Shown: positions 1 to 8,730 of the stretch, in pieces
Layout of the letters: every line of letters starts with the position of its first letter
How positions within the stretch are numbered: position 1 is the first letter of the stretch
From: JAPLGE01 sp964355545
Lineage (GTDB): Bacteria > Bipolaricaulota > Bipolaricaulia > UBA7950 > UBA9294
DNA length: 19,852 nucleotides
Direction: 5' to 3'
Assembly: GCA_964355545.1 (NCBI GenBank)
Contig: CAYHEK010000023.1
Location: forward strand, 1 to 19,852
Notes under the pieces: model-generated
Seen by the model: only the letters and a program-made list of their open reading frames with translations
Databases searched by the model: none
Told to the model about the DNA's origin: nothing
Position numbers and translations under genes: made by a program

Positions 1-69
1 CCTCCTTGCGAACCGCTCCTCCCTCGCCGACAATCGCGGCGAAAGAGAGAAGTTCTCACGGAGGTCTCC

Positions 70-1575
70 ATGCTGAAGCGCCTTTCTGTGCTCGCCGTCG
101 TTGTTGCCCTCTTCTCCCTCGCCGCCCTCCCCCAGGGAACGCGGACGGGGATCGTCGTCGCCCTTCCTGATGAGCCGCCGAGCCTCGACCCGACGACGAA
201 CGCCTCGGCGGCGATCGATCAGATTCTGCAACAGAACGTGTACGAGGGGCTCGTGCGCGTCGCCCCGGACGGCCGGATCGAGCCGGCCCTCGCCTCCTCC
301 TTCGACGTCTCGCCGGACGGCCGGACCTACACCTTCTCCCTGCGGAAAGGAGTCGTCTTCCACAACGGCCGTTCGTTCACGGCCGCCGACGTCGTCGAGA
401 CCCTCCGCCGCGACATGGATCCGGCGACCGGCCATCCCAACCCGAATTACTACGCGGGGATCGCGGAGATGGAGACCCCCGATCCGTTCACGATCATCTT
501 GCGCATGCGCGAGGTCGATGCCTCCTTCCTCTCCCTCCTCGCCCTGGGCGACTCGGTGATCCTCCCCGAAGAGGTCCCCACCGACCTGGCGAATCGCCCG
601 GTGGGGACGGGCCCCTTCCACTTCGTCGAGTGGCGCGTCGGGGACTCCCTACGCCTCGAGCGGTTCGCAAGCTACTACCTCCCCGGTGTCCCTCTTCTCC
701 AAGAGGTGACCTTCCGCTTCATCCCTGATTCCGCCTCCGCCCTCGCCGCGCTCCTCGCCGGAGATGTCGACCTCGTCGCCCGCGTCCCGGCGGAGATTGC
801 CCTCGCGGTGAAGGACGACCCGCGCTTCCGCACGGTCGCCGGGCCGCAGAACCTGGTCCAGCTCCTCGCCATGAACAAGGAACGGGCGCCCTTCTCTGAC
901 CTCGTCGTCCGCCAGGCGATCGCCCACGCCCTCGATCGCAGCGCGATCATCGAGGGGACGATGTTCGGCTACGGGATCCCGATCGGGTCCCACCTCACGC
1001 CGTCGAGCCCTTACTACGTCGACCTCACGCGGCTTTACCCCTACGACCCCGACGAGGCGCGCCGGCTCCTCACGCAGGCCGGATACCCGGAGGGCTTCTC
1101 CGCGACCCTCACCCTCCCTTCGAACTACGAGATCCACGTGCGCACGGGCGAGATCATCGCCGACGAGCTCGAACGGGTGGGGATCCACCTCAAGATCGAG
1201 CTCGTGGAGTGGGGACAGTGGCTCTCCCGCGTCTACACGCAGGCGGACTACGACCTGACCGTGATCGGCCACGTGGGGAAGCTCGACCCGGGCGCGATGC
1301 TCGCGAACTACGGCACCGACAGCCCGAACTACTACTACCGCCGCGGCTACACGAACCCGCTTCTAAACGACCTCTTGGCAGAGGGCCGGCGCACGGTAGA
1401 CCCCGAGCGCCGCGCAGAGATCTACGCCGACGTTCAAGAGATCCTCGCCCGCGACGTCGTCAACTACTTCATCCAGGACCCCGATCAGATCTTCGTCATG
1501 AAGGCGGAAGTCAGTGGGTTCAACCTCTATCCGATCTACCTCGTCCAGGTGGTGGACGTCTCCTGGTCCTCCTAA
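70..1575 (+). CDS. ABC transporter solute-binding protein, family 5 (peptide/oligosaccharide type)
   Basis: Extracytoplasmic ligand-binding component of a DppA/OppA-type importer; 501 residues, near the usual family length. A cleavable signal (KR then a hydrophobic stretch, residues about 3-20) has no lipobox Cys, so the protein is probably periplasmic rather than a lipoprotein. The family signature lies at residues about 57-115, including YEGLVRVAPDG, DGRTYTFSLRKGVVFHNG and FTAADVV. RQAIAHALDR in the middle and DPDEARRLLTQAGYP further on are also typical. The ATG is preceded by GGAGGT at 60-65 with good spacing. The gene stands alone on its strand and converges on a permease pair, sharing 4 bp of stop-codon sequence with it. 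Those permeases may be its partners, though they are on the opposite strand. The ligand cannot be read from sequence. Family assignment is secure. Confidence 0.93.
   Translation: MLKRLSVLAVVVALFSLAALPQGTRTGIVVALPDEPPSLDPTTNASAAIDQILQQNVYEGLVRVAPDGRIEPALASSFDVSPDGRTYTFSLRKGVVFHNGRSFTAADVVETLRRDMDPATGHPNPNYYAGIAEMETPDPFTIILRMREVDASFLSLLALGDSVILPEEVPTDLANRPVGTGPFHFVEWRVGDSLRLERFASYYLPGVPLLQEVTFRFIPDSASALAALLAGDVDLVARVPAEIALAVKDDPRFRTVAGPQNLVQLLAMNKERAPFSDLVVRQAIAHALDRSAIIEGTMFGYGIPIGSHLTPSSPYYVDLTRLYPYDPDEARRLLTQAGYPEGFSATLTLPSNYEIHVRTGEIIADELERVGIHLKIELVEWGQWLSRVYTQADYDLTVIGHVGKLDPGAMLANYGTDSPNYYYRRGYTNPLLNDLLAEGRRTVDPERRAEIYADVQEILARDVVNYFIQDPDQIFVMKAEVSGFNLYPIYLVQVVDVSWSS
1572..1575. other. 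4-bp tail-to-tail overlap of convergent stop codons
   Basis: The bases CTAA give TAA (1573-1575) for the plus-strand binding protein and TAG (1574-1572) for the minus-strand permease. No base lies between the genes, so there is no room for a dedicated intrinsic terminator for either transcript. Each mRNA must end inside, or be antisense to, the other gene. Confidence 0.9.
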
Positions 1576-2426
1576 GGCCGGCGGGATCCGCGCGGGTCGA
1601 GGCGGTCGCGCAGGCCGTCCCCGAGGAGGTTGAACCCAAGGATCGCCAGGGCGATCGCCATCCCGGGGAAGAGGGCCGGCCAGGGGTCGAGGGCGAGGAA
1701 GGCGCGCGCCTCGTAGACCATCCTCCCCCAGGAGGGGTGCGGCGGCTGCACGCCCAGGCCGAGGTAGCTCAGTCCTGCGTCGGCGAGGAGGGCCGTCCCC
1801 AGGCTGACTGTCGCCTGAATCAAGAGGGGCGAGGAGAGGTTGGGGAGGAGGTGGACGACGAGAACCCGCATCGGGCCGCCACCGCACGCGCGGGCGGCGG
1901 CCACGAAGTCCCGCTCGCGGAGGGAGAGGAGCAAGCCGCGCGCGAGGCGGGCGAACGCCGGGACGGTCGCCACGGCGATCGCGATCATCGCGTTCCGCAG
2001 GCCCGGCCCGAAGGCGGCGATCACGAGGATCGCTAAGAGCACCACGGGAAAGCCCATCACGAAGTCGATCGTCCGCATCACGACCTCATCGACCCACGGG
2101 CCAAAGTAGCCGGCGGCCATCCCCAGAACGGTCCCCACCAGAGCGCCGATCGCCACGGCGAGGACCCCCACGAAGAGGGAGTTCCTCGCGCCCTCCATCA
2201 GCCGGCTGAGGGTGTCCCGCCCCAGGTGGTCGGTCCCGAACGGGTGGGCGAGGGAGGGGGCCTCCAGGCGAGCGGGGATGTCCTGACGGCTCGCAGGGTA
2301 CGGGGTGAAGACGAGGCTCAAGAGCGCGACAAAAGCGAACGCCGCGACGATCCCCCCACCGAGGACGAGGTCGATCCGCCCCCTCGTCCGTCTACTGGTA
2401 GCGGATGCGCGGATCGAGGAGGCCAT
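1572..2426 (-). CDS. ABC transporter permease, DppC/OppC type
   Basis: Inner-membrane permease of a peptide/oligosaccharide importer, 284 residues. After TM1 (about 20-40) comes the family hallmark GTDHLGRD (64-71), then further TM segments. The cytoplasmic EAA loop, which contacts the ATPase, runs 177-196 (AARACGGGPMRVLVVHLLPN), followed by SYLGLGVQPP (220-229). The ATG overlaps the 3' end of the upstream permease gene by 35 nt. No ATG, GTG or TTG occurs soon after that stop, and only a weak GGAG lies 12 nt upstream, so translation is probably coupled. Its TAG stop interlocks with the TAA of the converging binding-protein gene. The ATPase genes that usually follow dppBC are absent because the cluster ends here. 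Substrate unknown. Confidence 0.93.
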   Translation of the reverse strand: MASSIRASATSRRTRGRIDLVLGGGIVAAFAFVALLSLVFTPYPASRQDIPARLEAPSLAHPFGTDHLGRDTLSRLMEGARNSLFVGVLAVAIGALVGTVLGMAAGYFGPWVDEVVMRTIDFVMGFPVVLLAILVIAAFGPGLRNAMIAIAVATVPAFARLARGLLLSLRERDFVAAARACGGGPMRVLVVHLLPNLSSPLLIQATVSLGTALLADAGLSYLGLGVQPPHPSWGRMVYEARAFLALDPWPALFPGMAIALAILGFNLLGDGLRDRLDPRGSRRP

Positions 2427-3333
2427 AGACGATATCGACTCCGAAGTTCAAAAGAGCGATCAGGAAGGCGATGACCACGACGCATCCCTGCACGAGGGGG
2501 AGGTCGCGCTCCCCGACCGCCTGGAAGACGAGCCGGCCAAGACCCGGAAGGTAGAAGACGTTCTCGATGATGATGCTCCCCGCCAAGAGCTGGGCGACGA
2601 GAAGCCCGACGACCGTGACGAGGGCGATGAGGGCGTTCTTCATCGCGTGCTGGTACAGGACGCGTGAGGCGGACAGGCCCTTCGCGCGGGCGACCTGGAT
2701 GTAGTCCTCGCCGAGGACCTCAAGGAGGGACCCCCGCGCCATCCGGCCGAGGACGGCCGCCCGCGGGAGGGAGAGGGCGACGGCCGGCAGGAGAAGGGCG
2801 AGGGCGGCCCTCCCCCCCGCCGTCCAGCCCGGGAATCCCCCGGCGGGGAGCCAGTGGAGATGCACCGCAAAGAGAAGGACGAGGAGGATCCCGACCCAGA
2901 ACTCGGGGACAATCATTCCCACCTGTACGACGAACCGGCTCAGGTAGTCCCCGGTGCGGCGGTGGTGGGCCGCGGCGAAGGCCCCAAGGGGGATCCCCAC
3001 GAGAAGCGCCATCGCCGTCGCGAGCCCCGCAAGGGACAGGGTCACGCCGAGGCGCGAGCCAACGAGGGATGAGACGGAGAGGCCCCGGTGCAAGGAAAGA
3101 CCCAGGTCGCCACGCAGGGCGTGGCCCAACCAATCCAGGTACCGAATGAAGACAGGACGGTCGAGGCCCAGGCGCGCGCGCGTCGCCGCGTAGGCCGCCG
3201 GGTCGGCGTCGATCCCGAGCACGATCTGGGCCGGGTCACCGGGGATCACGTTGAGGACGAAGAAGACAGCGACGGAGATCAAAAGGAGCGCGAGCAGTAG
3301 TCCGACGATCCGCCTCCCCAGGTACGCTGTCAC
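2392..3333 (-). CDS. ABC transporter permease, DppB/OppB type
   Basis: Inner-membrane permease partner of the DppC-type gene downstream; 313 residues, normal for the family. The N-terminus is typical (LGRRIVGLLLALLLISVAVF, then IPGDPA at 30-35). The EAA loop for ATPase contact is at 215-234 (ARAKGLSASRVLYQHAMKNA). NVFYLPGLGRL follows at 258-268, and the ending DPRIRYQ is characteristic of DppB. The start is GTG (3333-3331), chosen because GGAGG at 3346-3342 lies 8 nt upstream. It sits 75 nt after ppdK, so it is either the distal part of the spoVS-argS-ftsY-ppdK transcript or is read from a candidate promoter at about 3370-3375. Its last 35 nt overlap dppC. Confidence 0.93.
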   Translation of the reverse strand: MTAYLGRRIVGLLLALLLISVAVFFVLNVIPGDPAQIVLGIDADPAAYAATRARLGLDRPVFIRYLDWLGHALRGDLGLSLHRGLSVSSLVGSRLGVTLSLAGLATAMALLVGIPLGAFAAAHHRRTGDYLSRFVVQVGMIVPEFWVGILLVLLFAVHLHWLPAGGFPGWTAGGRAALALLLPAVALSLPRAAVLGRMARGSLLEVLGEDYIQVARAKGLSASRVLYQHAMKNALIALVTVVGLLVAQLLAGSIIIENVFYLPGLGRLVFQAVGERDLPLVQGCVVVIAFLIALLNFGVDIVYGLLDPRIRYQ

Positions 3334-3369
3334 CCCGCTCCCCTCCGCGCCCCCCCGTCGCGCGAAAGA

Positions 3370-3375
3370 AGTATA
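3370..3375 (-). promoter_or_regulatory. Candidate -10 box upstream of the dppBC-like pair
   Basis: Read on the minus strand, TATACT lies 37 nt before the GTG of the DppB-like gene, in the 75-nt gap after ppdK. It is identical to the -10 of the strong spoVS promoter. No convincing -35 hexamer sits 16-18 nt upstream, so any activity would be weak or activator-dependent. Confidence 0.35.
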
Positions 3376-3408
3376 CCCAAGAGGGGAAGGGACGGCCTGG
3401 GCACTCGT

Positions 3409-6129
3409 CTACCCGCCCAAGGCCGCCTGGGCCGCCGCGAGGCGGGCGATCGGGACGCGGTAGGGGCTGCAGCTCACGTAGTCGAGGCCGACCCGATGAC
3501 AGAAGTGGACCGACGCGGGATCGCCTCCGTGCTCCCCGCAGATCCCAAGCTTCAGGTTCGGGCGCGCGGCGCGGCCCTTCTCGATCGCCATCGTGACGAG
3601 CTGTCCAATCCCCTCCTGATCGAGGGTCTGGAAGGGGTCGGCGGGCAGGATCTTCCGCTGGATGTAGTCGGGAACGAACCCGCCGATGTCGTCGCGCGAG
3701 AAGCCAAACCCCATCTGCGTCAGATCGTTCGTGCCGAACGAGAAGAACTCCGCCGCCTCTGCGATCTGGTCGGCGACGAGACACGCCCGCGGGATCTCGA
3801 TCATTGTCCCGTAGAGGAACGCGATCTTCTCGACGCCCATCCGGGCGCAGACGTCGGCGTAGACCCGGTCGACGAGCGCCCTCTGGTGATCGAGCTCGGC
3901 CTTGATGCCGACGACGGGGATCATGATCTCCGGGAGCGCCACCTTCCCCTCGCGCTCAAGCTCGACGGCCGCCTCGAGGATCGCCCGGACCTGCATCTCC
4001 GACACCTCGGGATAGGTGATCCCAAGGCGCACGCCGCGGTGACCCATCATCGGGTTCGTCTCGTGCAGCGCAAGGGCGCGCTTCTCGAACTCCTCCGCGG
4101 AGATCCCGAGCGACGCGGCGAGCCTCGCCCGCTCGTCGGCGCGGTTGGGGACGAACTCGTGGAGCGGCGGGTCGAGGAGCCGGAAGGTCACCGGAAGGCC
4201 GTCCATGACCGCCATCGTGTCCTTGACGTCCTTCTTGACGAACGGGAAGAGCTCGTCGAGCGCCGCTCGCCGCTCGGCCTCGGTCTTGGAGATGATCATC
4301 TTGCGTAGCGCGAAGAGCGGCTTCTCGGAGTTTTTGCCGTAGAACATGTGCTCGGTGCGGAAGAGGCCAATCCCCTCGGCGCCGAAGCGGCGCGCCTGCG
4401 CCGCGTCCTCCGGCGTGTCGGCGTTCGTCCGCACGCCGAGCCTCCGGTACTTGTCGACGATCGCCATGAACTGGACGAAGCGCGGGTTCTCGGTCGAACT
4501 GACCATCGGGAGCCCTCCGGCATAGACGTAGCCCCTGGTGCCATTGAGGGTGAGGTAGTCTCCTTCCCGGAACATCTGGTCAGCGATCTTGAGCGTCTTC
4601 GCGTGGGCATCGACGTGAAGGGCCGAGCACCCGACCACGCAGCACTTGCCCCAGCCGCGGGCGACGAGGGCTGCGTGGGAGGTCATCCCGCCGCGGGCGG
4701 TGAGGATCCCGTCGGCGGCGCGCATCCCCTCGACGTCCTCGGGGTTCGTCTCCTCGCGGACGAGGAGGACGTGCTTGCCCTCTTTCGCCCACTTGACCGC
4801 GTCGCTCGCGGTGAAGACGATCTGACCGCTGGCACCCCCTGGCCCGGCGGGCAGGCCCTCGGCGAGCCGCACGGCGCCCTTCTCGGCCCTGGGGTCGACG
4901 ATCGGGTGGAGAAGCTCGTCAAGCTGGGCCGGCGAGAGGCGCATGACGGCCTTTCTCTCGTCGATCAGCCCTTCGCCGAGCATGTCCATCGCGATGTTGA
5001 GGGCTGCCGTGCCGGTGCGCTTCCCGACGCGGCACTGTAGCATCCAGAGGCGCCCCTCCTGGATCGTGAACTCGATATCGAGCATGTCGGTGAAGCGGCG
5101 CTCGAGCGCCGCCCGGATCTCGTCGAGCTCGCGGTATGTCGCCGGCATCGCCGATTCCAGGGACGCGAGGCGCCGGTTGTGCTCGCTCTTCGTCGCCTCG
5201 TTGAGTGGGTTCGGGGTGCGGATGCCAGCGACGACGTCCTCGCCCTGCGCGTTGGAAAGCCACTCGCCGTAGAACCGGTTCTCGCCCGTCGCGGGGTTGC
5301 GCGTGAACGCGACACCGGTCGCCGAGGTCGAGCCCATGTTGCCGAAGACCATCGCCTGCACGTTGACCGCCGTCCCCCACTCGTCGGGTATCCTTTCGAT
5401 CCGGCGGTAGGAGACCGCGCGCTTGCCGTTCCAGGAGGCGAACACCGCGCCGATCCCGCCCCAGAGCTGCTCGCGAGGATCGTCGGGGAAGTCCTTCCCG
5501 AGGACTTCCTGGACGCGGATCTTGAAGCGCCGAACGAGGTCCTTGAGGTCAGCGGCCTCTAGGTCGGCGTCCGTCTTGTACCCCTTGGCCCTCTTCACCT
5601 CGGCCAGCATCTGGTCGAGCTGCTGGCGGATCCCCCGCCCCTCGGCCGGCTCGATACCCGCCGCCTTCTCCATCACGACGTCCGAGTACATCATGATCAG
5701 GCGCCGGTAGGCGTCGTAGACGAAGCGCTCGTTCTTGGTCTTCTTGACGAGGCCAGGGATCGTCGACGAGCACAGGCCGACGTTGAGGACGGTCTCCATC
5801 ATCCCCGGCATCGAGCTGCGCGCGCCGGAACGCACCGAGACGAGGAGCGGGTCCTCCGGATCCCCGAAGCGCAGTCCCATCGTCGCCTCGACCTCGCGGA
5901 GCGCCGCGTCGACCTCTCCGACGAGCGAGGCCGGGTAGGCCCTCCCGTGCTGGTAGAAGTATGTGCAGACCTCCGTCGAGATCGTAAACCCCGGCGGGAC
6001 GGGGATCTCCAGGCGCGCCATCTCCGCCAGGTTCGCCCCCTTCCCGCCGAGGGCCTCCTTCATCGAGGCGTCGCCCTCGCTCTTTCCCTTGCCGAAGAAG
6101 TAGACCAGCCTTCGCTTTACCACCGTCAT
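3409..6129 (-). CDS. ppdK: Pyruvate, phosphate dikinase
   Basis: Catalyses pyruvate + ATP + Pi <=> PEP + AMP + PPi in the cytoplasm, acting at the glycolysis/gluconeogenesis node. It has 906 residues, slightly above the usual 870-880 of bacterial enzymes. The N-terminal nucleotide-binding domain spans about 20-350 (GGKGANLAEM, SVRSGARSSMPGMMETVLN, GVAFTRNPATGEN). The swivelling phosphohistidine domain carries GGMTSHAALVARG with catalytic His485. The C-terminal PEP/pyruvate TIM barrel has GLFRTEHMF (588-596), FGTNDLTQ (798-805) and GICGEHGGD with the acid/base Cys864. All key residues are present. GGAGG lies only 3 nt before the ATG (6129) but 9 nt before an in-frame GTG two codons inside (6123-6121), so the real start may be that GTG. 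The gene begins 27 nt after ftsY. Confidence 0.97.
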   Translation of the reverse strand: MTVVKRRLVYFFGKGKSEGDASMKEALGGKGANLAEMARLEIPVPPGFTISTEVCTYFYQHGRAYPASLVGEVDAALREVEATMGLRFGDPEDPLLVSVRSGARSSMPGMMETVLNVGLCSSTIPGLVKKTKNERFVYDAYRRLIMMYSDVVMEKAAGIEPAEGRGIRQQLDQMLAEVKRAKGYKTDADLEAADLKDLVRRFKIRVQEVLGKDFPDDPREQLWGGIGAVFASWNGKRAVSYRRIERIPDEWGTAVNVQAMVFGNMGSTSATGVAFTRNPATGENRFYGEWLSNAQGEDVVAGIRTPNPLNEATKSEHNRRLASLESAMPATYRELDEIRAALERRFTDMLDIEFTIQEGRLWMLQCRVGKRTGTAALNIAMDMLGEGLIDERKAVMRLSPAQLDELLHPIVDPRAEKGAVRLAEGLPAGPGGASGQIVFTASDAVKWAKEGKHVLLVREETNPEDVEGMRAADGILTARGGMTSHAALVARGWGKCCVVGCSALHVDAHAKTLKIADQMFREGDYLTLNGTRGYVYAGGLPMVSSTENPRFVQFMAIVDKYRRLGVRTNADTPEDAAQARRFGAEGIGLFRTEHMFYGKNSEKPLFALRKMIISKTEAERRAALDELFPFVKKDVKDTMAVMDGLPVTFRLLDPPLHEFVPNRADERARLAASLGISAEEFEKRALALHETNPMMGHRGVRLGITYPEVSEMQVRAILEAAVELEREGKVALPEIMIPVVGIKAELDHQRALVDRVYADVCARMGVEKIAFLYGTMIEIPRACLVADQIAEAAEFFSFGTNDLTQMGFGFSRDDIGGFVPDYIQRKILPADPFQTLDQEGIGQLVTMAIEKGRAARPNLKLGICGEHGGDPASVHFCHRVGLDYVSCSPYRVPIARLAAAQAALGG

Positions 6130-6132
6130 GCA

Positions 6133-6137
6133 CCTCC
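6133..6137 (-). promoter_or_regulatory. Ribosome binding site of ppdK with ambiguous spacing
   Basis: GGAGG on the minus strand is 3 nt from the upstream ATG, unusually close, and 9 nt from the GTG at 6123-6121. Usual spacing favours the GTG, which would shorten the protein by two residues. Confidence 0.6.
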
Positions 6138-6156
6138 AGAATGCCGTCTCAATCTG

Positions 6157-7077
6157 TCACGATCCGAACAAGGCGTCGACGAACTCGGCGGAGGAGAACT
6201 CGTGCAGGTCCTCCTCCCCCTCGCCGACGCCGATGTACGCGATCGGGATCCGAAGCTCCTCCCAGATGGCGAGGACGACCCCGCCCTTCGCCGTCCCGTC
6301 GAGCTTCGTCAGAATAAGCCCTGTGAGGCCGATCGCCCCGTTGAAGGACGCGGCCTGGGAGATCCCGTTCTGTCCCGTGGTTGCGTCCAAGACGAGGAGC
6401 CGCTCGTCCGAGGGGCGGCCGAGCTTCTTCTCCACCGTCCGCTCGATCTTCTTTAGCTCCTCCATGAGGTTGTACTTTGTCTGCAGGCGGCCTGCCGTGT
6501 CGATGAACAAAACCCCGCCTTGCTTGCGGACGTGGTCCAGGGCGTCGAAGACGACCGCGGAGGGGTCGGCACCGAGCTCGTGCCGGACGAGGTCCGCCCC
6601 CACACGCTCCGCCCAGACGGCAAGCTGCTCCATCGCCGCGGCACGAAACGTGTCCGCGGCGGCGAAGGTGACCGAAAGCGAGGGGTCGATCCCCCGGAAG
6701 CGGGCGGCGAGCTTGGCAACCGTGGTCGTCTTCCCCGATCCGTTCACCCCGGCGACGAGGACCACGGTCGGCTCGCCGTCTCTCCGCAGGGCGAGCGCCC
6801 TCTCCGATCCAGCGAGGCGCTCCCGGATCCCTTCCTTCAGGGCGGCGAAGGCCGCCTCCCCGGCGAACCCCTCCCGCCGGGAGCGCTCGGCGAGCCCCTC
6901 GACGAGGGCTTTCGTCATCCGCACTCCAACGTCGCCCCCGAGGAGGATCCCCTCGATCTCCTCGAGCTCCTCCGCAGAGAGTCTCTCCCCTCGACTCAAG
7001 ACCCGCGCGACCGAGTCGGTGAGGCCGGAGCGGGTCTTCCGCAGGCCATCCTTCAGCCGGTCGAACCAGGACATCAC
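6157..7077 (-). CDS. ftsY: Signal recognition particle receptor FtsY
   Basis: SRP-receptor GTPase that docks ribosome-nascent-chain-Ffh complexes at the membrane for co-translational insertion. The N domain (about 1-90) is followed by the G domain: P-loop GVNGSGKTTT (110-119), the family motif AADTFRAAAMEQL (140-152), DTAGR (193-197), TKLDGTAKGG (257-266) and the terminal GVGEGEEDLHEF. The 306 residues match the minimal NG core; the long acidic A domain of E. coli FtsY is absent. The frame opens with GTG then ATG. GGAGG at 7086-7082 is 7 nt from the ATG (7074) and 4 nt from the GTG (7077), so ATG 7074 is the likelier start, overlapping the argS TGA by 1 nt (TGATG). Translational coupling to argS is expected. 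Confidence 0.96.
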   Translation of the reverse strand: MMSWFDRLKDGLRKTRSGLTDSVARVLSRGERLSAEELEEIEGILLGGDVGVRMTKALVEGLAERSRREGFAGEAAFAALKEGIRERLAGSERALALRRDGEPTVVLVAGVNGSGKTTTVAKLAARFRGIDPSLSVTFAAADTFRAAAMEQLAVWAERVGADLVRHELGADPSAVVFDALDHVRKQGGVLFIDTAGRLQTKYNLMEELKKIERTVEKKLGRPSDERLLVLDATTGQNGISQAASFNGAIGLTGLILTKLDGTAKGGVVLAIWEELRIPIAYIGVGEGEEDLHEFSSAEFVDALFGS

Positions 7078-8702
7078 ATCGCCTCCGGGGCCGATATACC
7101 CAGGATCTCCAGGCTCCGGGCAAGGACGGTCCGCACTCCCTGCGTGAGGGCGAGGCGCGCGCGCGTCACCCGCTCCTCTTCGCCCAAGACTCGGTGGTCG
7201 GTGTAGTAGGCGTGGAAGGCGCGGGCAAGGCCGAGGGCGTACTCCGCGAGGAGGTGCGGAGCGAAGTCGAGCGCCGCCTCGTTCACGACCTCGGGGAAGC
7301 GGTCGAGCTCTTTGACGAGGTCGAGCTCCTCCCGCGCCTCAAGAGGGGCCAGATCAGCCGTGTCGAGGTCCGCCTCCGTCACCTTGGCCTTGCGGAAGAT
7401 CGAGACGACCCGCGTGTGGGCGTACTGGATGTAGTAGATCGGGTTATCGAGGGACTGAGCGCGCGCGAGGTCCATGTCGAACTCGAGGTGGCTCTCCGGT
7501 TTGCGCGCGACAAGGAAGTAGCGAACGACGTCGCGTCCGACCTCGGAGAGGAGGTCGGAGAGCAGGACAAAGCGGCCGGCGCGCGTCGACATCCGCGCCG
7601 CCTCTCCTCCCTCCTTGATGCTCACAAACTGGTGCAGGCCGTAGCAGAGGAAGTCCTCCGGGTAGCCGAGGATGCGCATCGCCGCCTTCACGGAGGACTG
7701 CTCCGTCTGGTGATCCGCGCCCTGCACGTCGATCACCCGCTCGAACCCGCGGCGGCGCTTGTTGATGTGGTAGGCGATGTCGACCATGAGGTACGTCGGC
7801 CGGCCGTCGCTGCGCACGAGGACCGAATCCTTCGCCCCTCCGTGCTCCTCCGCGTTGAGCCAGATCGCCCCGTCCCGCTCGTAGGTCCCCTCGTGCGCCC
7901 GCAGCGCCTCGAGGGCCGCGGCGACCTCGCCGCGTCGGTGAAGATCCGCCTCGCTCGTCCAGACGTCGAAGTTCACCCCCAGCGCCTTGAGCTCCTCCTT
8001 GATCCCCGCGCTGATCCGCGAGACGGCCTCGTCCTTGAACCACTTCGCCGCCTTCTCATCGAACGTGGGGAAGCGCTCACCGAGCTCCTCCTTCAGGGCG
8101 CGTCCCATCTCGATCAGGTAGTCGCCGTGGTATCCGTCCTCGGGGACCTCCGCGTTCTCCCCCAGCGCCTGGCGGTAGCGCGCCCACAGGGACTGAGCAA
8201 GGAGGTCGACCTGCCGCCCCTCGTCGTTGAAGTAGTACTCCCGCGTCACCTCGTACCCGAGCGCCGTGAAGAGCGAGGCGAGGACGTCTCCCAAGACGGC
8301 CTGGCGGCCGTGCCCCACGGTGAGGGGGCCGGTGGGGTTCGAACTGACAAACTCGATCTGGAGCCTCTTCGCTGGGGGCACCTCGACCAGGATGGGCCGA
8401 TCCCCGAGGCGGAGGAGCTCTCGGAGGGCGCCTTGGACGATATGCGGCTTGAGGAAGAGGTTGATGAACCCAGGGCCGGCAACTTCCACCCGTTGGAATG
8501 GCCCACGCTCGAGGGCTTTCTGCAGGCGCAGGGCGAGATCCCGTGGCGGAATCCCCGTCGCCTTCGCCCCCACGAGGGCGACGTTCGAGGAGAAGTCCCC
8601 AAACTCGGGCCGTTCCGGGGCCTCGACCTCGACCGCGACCGCAGGGAGGCCGAGCCTCTCCCACGCAGAGGCAAGCGACTCCGTAACGGATGATTTCAAC
8701 AT
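7074..8702 (-). CDS. argS: Arginyl-tRNA synthetase
   Basis: Class I synthetase that charges tRNA-Arg in the cytoplasm; 542 residues, typical bacterial length. The N-terminal additional domain (about 1-100, with PEFGDFSSNVAL and GPGFINLFL) is specific to ArgRS. The catalytic core follows: NPTGPLTVGHGR (122-133), VDIAYHINKRRRGF (307-320), DVQGADHQ (325-332) and the KMSKS-equivalent ARMSTRAGRF (369-378). The C-terminal part is the DALR anticodon-binding domain (LDNPIYYIQYAHTRVVSI, then an all-helical end). The HIGH motif reads TVGH (128-131), with Thr for the first His. The ATG has no clear Shine-Dalgarno in the 28 nt after spoVS, so expression may rely on coupling. Its last bases overlap the ftsY start. 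Confidence 0.96.
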   Translation of the reverse strand: MLKSSVTESLASAWERLGLPAVAVEVEAPERPEFGDFSSNVALVGAKATGIPPRDLALRLQKALERGPFQRVEVAGPGFINLFLKPHIVQGALRELLRLGDRPILVEVPPAKRLQIEFVSSNPTGPLTVGHGRQAVLGDVLASLFTALGYEVTREYYFNDEGRQVDLLAQSLWARYRQALGENAEVPEDGYHGDYLIEMGRALKEELGERFPTFDEKAAKWFKDEAVSRISAGIKEELKALGVNFDVWTSEADLHRRGEVAAALEALRAHEGTYERDGAIWLNAEEHGGAKDSVLVRSDGRPTYLMVDIAYHINKRRRGFERVIDVQGADHQTEQSSVKAAMRILGYPEDFLCYGLHQFVSIKEGGEAARMSTRAGRFVLLSDLLSEVGRDVVRYFLVARKPESHLEFDMDLARAQSLDNPIYYIQYAHTRVVSIFRKAKVTEADLDTADLAPLEAREELDLVKELDRFPEVVNEAALDFAPHLLAEYALGLARAFHAYYTDHRVLGEEERVTRARLALTQGVRTVLARSLEILGISAPEAM

Positions 8703-8730
8703 GTGATGACCAGGCGAGGAGGAAGCGACG

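Noticed and set aside
7194..8693. Plus-strand open frame (499 codons) opposite argS
   Set aside because: Shadow of argS; repetitive Val/Arg/Glu/Leu composition and no ribosome site.
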